The notes under the pieces were generated by a model that saw only the letters and a list, made by a program, of their open reading frames with translations, was not told where the DNA came from and ran no database searches. Positions 5,972 to 12,018 of a stretch of 12,456 nucleotides of DNA are shown here, one piece after another (positions within the stretch are counted from its first letter, which is position 1; every line of letters begins with the position of its first letter). The position numbers were made by a program, and so were the translations under genes. This DNA is from Solirubrobacterales bacterium (lineage in GTDB: Bacteria > Actinomycetota > Thermoleophilia > Solirubrobacterales > Solirubrobacteraceae), in NCBI GenBank assembly GCA_003151895.1, contig PLYX01000223.1, forward strand, positions 1 to 12,456, in the 5' to 3' direction.

Positions 5972-7137
5972 CTCCGAGCCCTGCCGCAGCGTCGGCCTCG
6001 GACGGCTCGAACTTGCCCGCCACAGGCGGCCCACCAGGCGCCGGGGCGCCGGCGGTGAGGGCGCCGCGCAGTCGGGCACTCCCGAGTCCGGTGGCCCGTC
6101 GCGCGACCGTGATCGGGGCCGGCTCGTTTGGAACCGCGCTGGCGGTGCTGCTGTGCAGAGCCGGCCTGCGAACCACGCTTCAGACGCGCAGCGCCGAGCA
6201 GGCGACGCTGCTCGCAGAGGATCACGAGAACAAGCTCTACCTCCCAGGTGTCGAGCTGCCCGCGCAGCTGCGCGTGGAGCCGGTGTCGGCCGGCGTTGCG
6301 CGCGCCGACTATGTGTTCCTGGCGGTTCCCTCGCGCGGGCTGGGTCAGGCGATCTCGGCCTTGCAGAGCGGTGAGCTCGGCCGGCGCACGGCGATCGTGT
6401 CGGTCGCCAAGGGGCTCGTGCCTCCCGACGGGCGACCGCCGACGACCGTGCTGAGCGCACTGTTCGGCGCACACCGGGTGGCCTGCGTGGGCGGGCCCGC
6501 CCACGCCCAGGAGATGGTGCGCTCCGGCGCCGGTCTGGTGGTGGCCTGCGGCGACGAAGAGCTCGCGCGCTCGCTCGCGCAGGTGTTCACGCGCGCCGGA
6601 GTGGTGTGCGAGCAGTCAAACGACCCGATCGGCGTCGAGCTGGCGGGGGCGGCCAAGAACGCGGCCGCGCTTGCGTCCGGCGCCACCGAGGCGCAGGGAG
6701 CGAATGCCGCCGGAGCCGCCGCCGGCCACATCTTCGCCGAGGTGTGGCGCTACGCGGAGGGGCTCGGCGCGAGGCCCGAGTCGATGATCGGTTTGGCCGG
6801 CATCGGCGATCTGGTCGCGACGGCGCTGGCCCGCGAGAGCCGCAACCGCCGTGCGGGCGAACTGCTCGCCGCCGGCGTCCCGGCGCTCGAGATCCCGGCG
6901 CGCATCGGCCAGGCCGTCGAGGCGCTCGAGTGGGTCCCCCTGCTGGCCCGCACGCTCGAGCAGGCCGGTGTGGAGGCGCCCGTCACGAGCGCACTCGGCC
7001 GGCTCATCTCAGGCGAGCTGCCACTGGACGAATGGGTCGCGCTCGTGCGCACCACCGTCCCCCCGCCCGCGCGCTGGCGCCGTCCGCAGCCGGGCTTCTG
7101 GCGGCGGCTAAGGCGAGGGCTGTCTCGAAAGCGTTGA
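5953..7137 (+). CDS. gpsA: GpsA-like NAD(P)H-dependent glycerol-3-phosphate dehydrogenase
   Basis: The 394-aa reading frame contains a complete GpsA fold. ATVIGAGSFGTALA (51-64) is the Rossmann GxGxxG loop, FLAVPS (122-127) and SVAKGL (150-155) follow the family, and GGPAHAQEM (180-188) corresponds to the SGPS.A.E. motif. VELAGAAKNAAALASG (228-243) carries the catalytic lysine Lys235, and GIGDLVAT..ARESRNRRAGELLAAG (283-308) binds the substrate phosphate. The enzyme reduces dihydroxyacetone phosphate to sn-glycerol 3-phosphate for phospholipid synthesis. Several positions (GAAKNA for GALKNV, GPAHAQ for GPSFA) depart from the usual consensus, so it may be a second, divergent copy. The first about 48 codons are Pro/Ala/Gly-rich, have lower G/C at third positions, and match nothing in the family. 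GTG at 6055 or 6091 would give a normal-length enzyme and a proper intergenic promoter. The only early ATG is 5953, so I keep it with low confidence in the start. Confidence 0.87.
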   Translation: MTAPEPTPSPAAASASDGSNLPATGGPPGAGAPAVRAPRSRALPSPVARRATVIGAGSFGTALAVLLCRAGLRTTLQTRSAEQATLLAEDHENKLYLPGVELPAQLRVEPVSAGVARADYVFLAVPSRGLGQAISALQSGELGRRTAIVSVAKGLVPPDGRPPTTVLSALFGAHRVACVGGPAHAQEMVRSGAGLVVACGDEELARSLAQVFTRAGVVCEQSNDPIGVELAGAAKNAAALASGATEAQGANAAGAAAGHIFAEVWRYAEGLGARPESMIGLAGIGDLVATALARESRNRRAGELLAAGVPALEIPARIGQAVEALEWVPLLARTLEQAGVEAPVTSALGRLISGELPLDEWVALVRTTVPPPARWRRPQPGFWRRLRRGLSRKR

Positions 7138-7157
7138 GCCGCTGGTAGTTGTCTCGA

Positions 7158-7199
7158 TTGTGGAATTTTACTATCGTAGCTACTATATGTAACTACTAT
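7158..7199 (+). promoter_or_regulatory. AT-rich promoter/operator with three TACTAT repeats
   Basis: This stretch lies between the gpsA-like stop and the RHH gene and is only about 30% G+C. TACTAT occurs at 7169-7174, 7181-7186 and 7194-7199, that is, at 12- and 13-bp steps. The first two copies are followed by similar GTA(G/A)C cores, so the unit resembles TACTAT.(.)GTARC. TTGTGG (7158-7163) lies 17 bp upstream of the middle TACTAT and could serve as a -35 box. Short direct repeats at about one helical turn next to an RHH gene are typical of autoregulatory operators (inference). Confidence 0.5.
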
Positions 7200-7212
7200 G
7201 GCAAAATTTTGG

Positions 7213-7219
7213 AAAGGAG
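7213..7219 (+). promoter_or_regulatory. Strong Shine-Dalgarno AAAGGAG of the RHH gene
   Basis: AAAGGAG ends 3 nt before the ATG at 7223. This is the strongest ribosome-binding match seen in the window, where most other genes have none or use coupled starts. The spacing is on the short side. It fixes the start at 7223 rather than the in-frame ATG at 7265. Confidence 0.65.
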
Positions 7220-7222
7220 CAT

Positions 7223-7534
7223 ATGTCGCCCACTAAGAAGGACCGAGAAGGTGGCGCAGAGTTCATGTCCCCCGAGGAAAGAGACAGGGCGATCAAGGAG
7301 TTCGAGGCTGAACTCGCCGCCACCCACAGGGAAGAGACACGTCGACGCAAGATCCCCAAGGAGGCCCTCGCCAAAGGTCGTACCACGCCGATCGCCGTAC
7401 GCTTCGACGAATTCACGCTGAAGCGGCTGCGAGTACTTGCAGCCCGTCGCAACACCGGCTACCAGACGCTACTGAAGGAGTTCGTGGTCGAACGCCTCTA
7501 CGAGGAGGAGAAGCGCGAGGGGATCATCGAGTGA
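7223..7534 (+). CDS. Solitary ribbon-helix-helix (CopG/BrnA-like) DNA-binding protein
   Basis: This 103-aa protein has a charged N-terminal half and a C-terminal RHH domain. TTPIAVRFD (54-62) is the DNA-contacting strand, EFTLKRLRVLAARRN (63-77) the first helix, and GYQTLLKEFVVERLYEEEKR (79-98) the second helix, with the usual Gly-Tyr turn and TLLKEFV pattern. This matches the CopG-like antitoxin group with GYQTLL..fv.erL endings. Antitoxins of this type bind their own promoter and neutralise a toxin, but no toxin gene is present: only 85 nt separate it from gpsA upstream, and downstream a phosphatase gene runs convergently. It is therefore an orphan antitoxin or a free-standing regulator. 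Its codon use is less G+C-biased than its neighbours, and its promoter is AT-rich, which suggests transfer. The TGA is part of a terminator-like hairpin. Confidence 0.8.
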   Translation: MSPTKKDREGGAEFMSPEERDRAIKEFEAELAATHREETRRRKIPKEALAKGRTTPIAVRFDEFTLKRLRVLAARRNTGYQTLLKEFVVERLYEEEKREGIIE

Positions 7535-7553
7535 CGAGCGGAGTGCGCTCGTC
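7533..7553. terminator. Hairpin overlapping the RHH stop codon, between convergent genes
   Basis: GACGAGCG (7533-7540) pairs perfectly with CGCTCGTC (7546-7553) around a GAGTG loop, making an 8-bp stem. It starts within the TGA of the RHH gene and lies 35 nt beyond the stop of the phosphatase gene on the other strand (7589), so it could end transcripts from both sides. There is no T-tract. Confidence 0.55.
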
Positions 7554-7588
7554 CGGCGAACGAGGACACCCGCGAGCCGGCTGGGTCG

Positions 7589-8497
7589 TCAAGCGCTCAG
7601 CAGCGTGCTGAGCACCGCCTCGTAGACACCCGCGCCGTGGCCCGCTTCGGCGACGCGCACGTTGCCGAACGCGGCGATCGCATCGCGCATCGACGGGTCG
7701 CGCTGCACCGCGTTGGCCACGAGCCAGAACGTCCCGACGTGCTCCGCGCACGCGAGGTCCTCGCGCGAGTCGCCCACCGCGAACGTCTCCTCGCGCGCGT
7801 AACCTCGCACGCGCCGATGGAATGCCACGGCCGCCGCCTTCGACGCGCCTGCCGGCACGAGATGGTAGCCGCGCACATGTGGCAGACCCGCGAGTGCCGG
7901 AGAGCGCCGGTTCACGACGCCGTTGTCCACGAGGCGCAGGTGCTCGTGGCCGTGCTCGGCGAGCAGCCGGTCCACCTCGACGGCGTCCACCAGGCCGCGG
8001 AAGAGGTGTGACACTTCGCGGTCCACATGCCACGGCTCGTGGTACTCGAGCCGCCCCTCGTAGCGCTCCAACAGCATCCTCGGCGCGCCGCTGCGCTCGA
8101 TCTGCTGGGCGATCGTCAGCTCGCCGGGCAGCATCTCACCGGTGAGCCAATGCTCCTCGCCGCCCGCGGGAGCACCCGCCCTGCTGCCAATCCCGGCGCC
8201 ACCGCCGTCCGCGCCGCCTGCCGTCCCACTCGCAGGACCGAGAAGCCCGGCACCCAGCACCACGCACGCGCCCGCCTCGAAGATGTACGCGCTCTGGCCG
8301 ATCAGCCGCGCGTCCTCGGCCACCTGGATACGGCGGCGGCCGGACATCAGCACGATCTCCACATCCGCGCGCAGGCACGCCTGGATCGCGCGCATCCCCT
8401 CGAAGGAAACGTTCCCCTCGCCGTCGTGCACGAGCGACGCCCCGCGCCCGAGCAGCGTCCCGTCGAGGTCGACATACAGGCAGCGCAGCACACTCAT
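7589..8497 (-). CDS. HAD-IIB phosphatase, glucosyl-/mannosyl-3-phosphoglycerate phosphatase type
   Basis: This 302-aa protein is a HAD hydrolase of the Cof/MPGP kind. Motif I is YVDLDGTLL (8-16; nucleophile Asp10, acid Asp12), motif II lies in LMSGR (50-54), Lys220 in GASKAAAVAF is motif III, and GDSREDLACAEHVG (242-255) is motif IV. A cap domain lies between motifs II and III. A Gly/Ala-rich insert (about 86-113) interrupts it and is probably a disordered loop. The ATG at 8497 overlaps the TGA of the GT81 gene (ATGA), so the phosphatase is made together with the synthase. It should remove the phosphate from glucosyl- or mannosyl-3-phosphoglycerate to give the free solute. In mycobacteria this step is done by an unrelated histidine phosphatase. 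HAD-type phosphatases serve in other glucosylglycerate and mannosylglycerate makers. The sugar specificity cannot be told from sequence. Confidence 0.83.
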   Translation of the reverse strand: MSVLRCLYVDLDGTLLGRGASLVHDGEGNVSFEGMRAIQACLRADVEIVLMSGRRRIQVAEDARLIGQSAYIFEAGACVVLGAGLLGPASGTAGGADGGGAGIGSRAGAPAGGEEHWLTGEMLPGELTIAQQIERSGAPRMLLERYEGRLEYHEPWHVDREVSHLFRGLVDAVEVDRLLAEHGHEHLRLVDNGVVNRRSPALAGLPHVRGYHLVPAGASKAAAVAFHRRVRGYAREETFAVGDSREDLACAEHVGTFWLVANAVQRDPSMRDAIAAFGNVRVAEAGHGAGVYEAVLSTLLSA

Positions 8498-9474
8498 CGG
8501 CTCAGCACCGTGGCCAGCGCGGGACGCTCGACCGCTGCTCCCACGTCGCCCGCTTCGCCACCCTCCCAATCCGACCCCAACCGCGACGGCCGCCCGTGGC
8601 CGACATCGCCCGCGGACCCTCCCCCAGATGGAACAGCAATCCCATCCCCCATCGACAGGCGCCCCTCCGACACGAGCCTCCTGACGATAGTGGCGAGCAC
8701 CGTCTCGGACATCTCGGTGAGCGCCGACAGCGGTTGGTGGCGGTTGCGGTGCACATCCAAGTCGACCTGGGCGATCCCTTCGAGGCCGAGCTCGCGCCAC
8801 ACGTCGATCAGCATCGCGATCTCCACGCCGTAGCCGGTCGCGAACGGAACCCGTTCGAGCAAGTCGCGGCGCGCCGCCACCTCGCCCGCCAGCGGCTGGC
8901 GCACGGCGGCCAGCTCCGGGTAGAACACAGACAGCGCCGGGCGCGCCATCAGGTGGTTGACGCGACCGCCCCCCTCGGGCAGCGAGATTCCGTCGTGCTC
9001 GAACGGCCGCCGGTAGAACGCCTTCACGAACGCCACCCCCGGCTCGCACACGAGCGGCCCGAGCAGCCCCGTGGCGAAGTGCTCGGAGAAGCCCTCGCTG
9101 TCCGCATCGAGGAACACCACCAGCTCGCCCGAGAGGACAGACAGCGCGCGCCACATCGCGTCGCCCTTGCCGAGCACCGGTCCCGTCTCGGGCAGCAGCT
9201 CGCGCTCCTGCACGACGCTCGCGCCCGCGCGCTCGGCCACGCCCGCCGTCCCGTCCTCCGACGCGGCATCCACCACGAGCAGCTCGTCGATCGCGCCCGT
9301 CTCGCGCAGCCGCGCCAGCACGCTCACGATCTCGCCCACCGTCTCAGCGCACTCGCGCGCCGGCAGGCACACCGACACGCTCTGCTCGCGCTCAGCCGCA
9401 ATCCGTGCCGCCGGGTAGAGCGAATGATGGAAGGTGCGCGCTTTCGCCCACCGCTCTGCTGTAGGGCTGACCAT
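8494..9474 (-). CDS. gpgS: Glucosyl-3-phosphoglycerate synthase-like GT81 glycosyltransferase
   Basis: This 326-aa GT-A glycosyltransferase closely follows mycobacterial GpgS. SVSVCLPARECAETVGEIV (32-50) opens the nucleotide-sugar fold, DELLVVDAASEDGTA (63-77) continues it, and GKGDAMWRAL (102-111) and VVFLDADSEGF (119-129, the metal-binding DAD at 123-125) follow. VKAFYRRPF (150-158), GGGRVNHLMARP (168-179), PLAGEVAARRDLL (194-206), FATGYGVEIAMLIDVW (211-226) and HRNRHQPL (242-249) complete the acceptor and metal sites. It should transfer glucose (or mannose, as in the related Rubrobacter enzyme) from a nucleotide sugar to 3-phosphoglycerate. Glucosylglycerate is a compatible solute and, in mycobacteria, a primer for methylglucose polysaccharide. 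The last about 44 residues are Gly-rich and not conserved. The ATG at 9474 lies 7 nt after a possible -10 box, suggesting a leaderless mRNA. It is the first gene of the operon with the HAD phosphatase. Confidence 0.9.
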   Translation of the reverse strand: MVSPTAERWAKARTFHHSLYPAARIAAEREQSVSVCLPARECAETVGEIVSVLARLRETGAIDELLVVDAASEDGTAGVAERAGASVVQERELLPETGPVLGKGDAMWRALSVLSGELVVFLDADSEGFSEHFATGLLGPLVCEPGVAFVKAFYRRPFEHDGISLPEGGGRVNHLMARPALSVFYPELAAVRQPLAGEVAARRDLLERVPFATGYGVEIAMLIDVWRELGLEGIAQVDLDVHRNRHQPLSALTEMSETVLATIVRRLVSEGRLSMGDGIAVPSGGGSAGDVGHGRPSRLGSDWEGGEAGDVGAAVERPALATVLSR

Positions 9475-9494
9475 CGGCTCTACTATCGCAACCC
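9475..9494. promoter_or_regulatory. Compact divergent promoter with shared -10 core
   Basis: Only 20 nt separate the divergent starts at 9474 (minus) and 9495 (plus). The centre reads TACTATC (9481-9487). On the plus strand TACTAT lies 8 nt before the helicase GTG. On the minus strand GATAGT (9487 to 9482) lies 7 nt before the GT81 ATG. Both would give leaderless transcripts from one near-symmetric -10 element. No clear -35 boxes are seen. Confidence 0.45.
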
Positions 9495-11885
9495 GTGCCC
9501 ACAGAACGAACGACCGAGCCGTGGAGCGCCATGATCGACGAGGCGCGCGAGGACGGCCGGGTCGTGCGCGAGGCGCGCGAAGGGCCCGGCGACGCCACGC
9601 TCGTGAACATCCCGGCGCAGCTGCACCCCGACGTGATCGCCGGTCTCGGGCGCGTCGGGATCGAGCGGCTCTACTCCCATCAGGCGCAGGCGCTCGAGTC
9701 GGCGTGGGAGAGAACCACGATCGTCACCACCGGCACCGCCTCGGGCAAGTCGCTGTGCTTCAACCTGCCCACGCTCGACGCCCTCTGCCGCGACGCGTTC
9801 TCGCGCGCCCTCTACCTCTACCCGACAAAGGCGCTCGCCCAGGACCAGGCGCGCGCGCTCGGTGGGTTCGGCCTCACGAAGCAAGTGCGCCCCGCCATCT
9901 ATGACGGCGACACTCCCCGCGACGCGCGTGGCGACGTCCGCCGGCGCGCGAACGTGGTGCTCACCAACCCCGACATGCTGCACCTCGGCATGCTCCCCCA
10001 CCATGACTCCTGGGAGCGGCTGTTCAGCCATCTGCGCATCGTGGTCGTCGACGAGGCCCACGTCTATCGCGGTGTGTTCGGCTCGCACGTCGCCAACGTG
10101 TTGCGCCGGTTGCTGCGGGTTGCGGCGGCCTACGGCAGCGACGTGCGCGTGCTGCTCGCCTCTGCCACGATCGCCAACCCGGTCGAGCTGGCGGAGCGCC
10201 TCACGGGACTCGACGACGTCGGCCTGATCGACCGCGACGGCTCCCCCACCCCGCGCCGGCAGATCGCGATGTGGAACCCCCCGCTCACCGACGAGGCGAT
10301 CGGCGCGCGACGCTCCGCGCTCGGGGAGGCCGCCGAGCTGCTCGCCCGGCTCGTGCGCGACGGAGCGCGTTGTATCTGCTTCATGAAGTCCCGCAAGGGC
10401 GTCGAGCTGCTCGCCCGCATGGTCACCGAAGACCTGAAGGGCGCCAACCCCGACCTGGCCGAGCGTGTGGCCCCCTACCGTGCCGGCTACACCCCCCAGC
10501 AGCGACGCGAGCTGGAGGCGCGGCTGGTGAACGGCGAGCTGCGTGCCGTCATCACCACCGATGCGTTGGAGCTCGGAATCGACATCGGGGAGCTCGACGC
10601 CGCCGTGGTGGTCACGTTCCCCGGCACCGTCGCCTCGCTGCGCCAGATGTGGGGGCGTGCCGGGCGGCGCGGGAAAGGGCTCGCCGTGTACGTCGCCGGC
10701 GAGGACGCGCTCGACCAGTTCTTCTGCCGCCACCCCGACGAGTTCCTCGAGCGCCCGGTGGAGGCGGCGATCCTCGATCACGAGAGCCCCCAGATTCACC
10801 AGGCGCACCTGCTGTGCGCGGCATACGAGGGGCCACTCGGCCGCGAGGACGCCGAGTTCTTCGGCCCGCGCTGGGAGGCCCACGCGGAGGCGCTCGTCAG
10901 CGCCGGGCTGCTCCGCAAGCGCACGCCGCGCGGCGGCAGCGGTGGGGACGGCAGCGAGAGCGGCAGGGGCGAACGCGAGGAGTACGTCCTGCGCCGCCCC
11001 GCCGACTACCCGGCCGCGCGCGTCTCGCTGCGCTCCGCCTCTCCCGACAGCTTTGCGATCGTCAACGTCAGCACCGGCGAGCTGCTCGGGCAGACCGAGG
11101 CATCAAGAGCCCACTCGACCGTCCACGACGGCGCCGTCTACCTGCACATGGGCCGCTCATATGAGGTCCGCGAACTGGACCTCGAGCACCGCCGCGCGCT
11201 CGTGGCGCCGTTCGACGGCGACTGGTACACGCAGCCCAAGCGCGAGACCGACACGACGATCGAGCGTCTGCTCGACCGCCGCGAGGCGCTCGGCGTGAGC
11301 CTCTCCTTCGGCGAGGTGAGCGTCACCGAGACGGTGCTCGCCTATCAGCGCAAGCGCCTATCCAACCACGCCCAGCTCGACCTCGTCGCACTCGACCTCC
11401 CCGAGACGAGCTTCTCCACGCAGGCGCTCTGGTTCGAGCTCGACGCCGACCGCCTCACCGGGATGGGCGGCAGCGGCACGGTCGGGCTGGAGGCCCTGCT
11501 CGGCTCGCTTCACGCCACCGAGCACGCCCAGATCGCGGTGCTCCCGTTGATCGCTATGTGCGACCGCTGGGACATCGGCGGGCTCTCCACCAACCTCCAC
11601 CCCCAGACGGGAAGGCCCACGATCTTCATCTACGACGGCCATCCCGGCGGCGTCGGCATCACGCGCCTGGCCTACACCCGCTTCGAGGAGCTCTGCCGCG
11701 ACGCCCACCGTTTGATCGCCGAGTGCCGGTGCAAGAGCGGCTGCCCCTCGTGCGTGCAGTCGCCGAAGTGCGGCAACCTCAACGAGCCGCTCTCGAAGGC
11801 CGGGGCTTTGGTGCTGCTTGAAGGGCTGCTCGGCCAGCAGGCACTTGCTACGGAGGCGCAAGGAGGGGGCCAGCTTCGAACCTAA
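9495..11885 (+). CDS. DEAD/DEAH-box helicase with DUF1998 and MrfA-type zinc-binding domain (MrfA/Hrq1-like)
   Basis: This 796-aa superfamily 2 helicase probably unwinds damaged or crosslinked DNA, as shown for B. subtilis MrfA and yeast Hrq1. YSHQAQALE (60-68) is the Q motif. TGTASGKS (79-86) is Walker A, DEAH (186-189) Walker B and SAT (223-225) motif III. TTDALELGIDIG (354-365) and QMWGRAGRRGKG (384-395) are motifs V and VI. A Gly/Ser-rich linker (479-493) follows. The C-terminal DUF1998 region holds FIYDGHPGGVGITR (711-724) and a cysteine cluster, C744, C746, C750, C753 and C759, in CRCKSGCPSCVQSPKC. Four of these probably bind zinc. The GTG at 9495 fits a leaderless mRNA from the TACTAT box; ATG at 9531, with GGAG 4 nt upstream, is an alternative. 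No MrfB-type exonuclease gene lies beside it. The gene ends convergently with fumarase. Confidence 0.93.
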   Translation: MPTERTTEPWSAMIDEAREDGRVVREAREGPGDATLVNIPAQLHPDVIAGLGRVGIERLYSHQAQALESAWERTTIVTTGTASGKSLCFNLPTLDALCRDAFSRALYLYPTKALAQDQARALGGFGLTKQVRPAIYDGDTPRDARGDVRRRANVVLTNPDMLHLGMLPHHDSWERLFSHLRIVVVDEAHVYRGVFGSHVANVLRRLLRVAAAYGSDVRVLLASATIANPVELAERLTGLDDVGLIDRDGSPTPRRQIAMWNPPLTDEAIGARRSALGEAAELLARLVRDGARCICFMKSRKGVELLARMVTEDLKGANPDLAERVAPYRAGYTPQQRRELEARLVNGELRAVITTDALELGIDIGELDAAVVVTFPGTVASLRQMWGRAGRRGKGLAVYVAGEDALDQFFCRHPDEFLERPVEAAILDHESPQIHQAHLLCAAYEGPLGREDAEFFGPRWEAHAEALVSAGLLRKRTPRGGSGGDGSESGRGEREEYVLRRPADYPAARVSLRSASPDSFAIVNVSTGELLGQTEASRAHSTVHDGAVYLHMGRSYEVRELDLEHRRALVAPFDGDWYTQPKRETDTTIERLLDRREALGVSLSFGEVSVTETVLAYQRKRLSNHAQLDLVALDLPETSFSTQALWFELDADRLTGMGGSGTVGLEALLGSLHATEHAQIAVLPLIAMCDRWDIGGLSTNLHPQTGRPTIFIYDGHPGGVGITRLAYTRFEELCRDAHRLIAECRCKSGCPSCVQSPKCGNLNEPLSKAGALVLLEGLLGQQALATEAQGGGQLRT

Positions 11886-12018
11886 AGGGAGGAGGTGCGG
11901 GTATTAACTTTTTGGAATTGCCATTGTAACTACAAATCGTGCCCATCGTATCTTTAGTCGTATTCACCACCGTATTTTTCAAAAAGTATATATGTACCTC
12001 CACCCCCTCAACTTCATC
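11886..12018. other. AT-rich convergent intergenic patch with 12-bp-phased CGTAT repeats
   Basis: Between the helicase and fumarase stops, positions 11901-12000 have only about 34% G+C, against about 70% around them. CGTAT recurs at 11947, 11959 and 11971, exactly 12 bp apart. TGTAACTAC (11925-11933) and TGGAATT (11913-11919) also occur in the RHH promoter region. ACTTTTTG (11907-11914) and CAAAAAGT (11980-11987) form a distant inverted repeat. I find no credible gene and no classic hairpin terminator here. The ATG at 11992 opens only a frame antisense to fumarase. It may be a terminator region, a binding site, or a remnant of foreign DNA. Confidence 0.45.

Noticed and set aside
7138..7222. 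Possible toxin gene upstream of the RHH protein
   Set aside because: Only 85 nt are available between gpsA and the RHH start, they hold promoter-like repeats, and no coding frame of toxin size fits.
7149..7421. Overlapping plus-strand frame starting with MSRLWNFTIVA in the AT-rich promoter
   Set aside because: It runs through the promoter repeats and then out of frame through the RHH gene. It has no ribosome binding site, and its later part is a frame-shifted translation of the RHH codons.
9483..10883. Minus-strand open frame of 466 codons inside the helicase gene
   Set aside because: The plus strand encodes clear helicase motifs here; the reverse frame shows no family features.
11896..11958. 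20-codon frame from GTG just after a GGAGG-like run
   Set aside because: The purine run touches the GTG, leaving no spacer for ribosome binding, and the product has no recognisable features. The start is probably accidental.
11971..11990. TTTTTCAAAAA mini-palindrome as a terminator
   Set aside because: The 5-bp A/T arms with a single-base centre cannot form a stable RNA hairpin. No G+C stem precedes the T-run on either strand.
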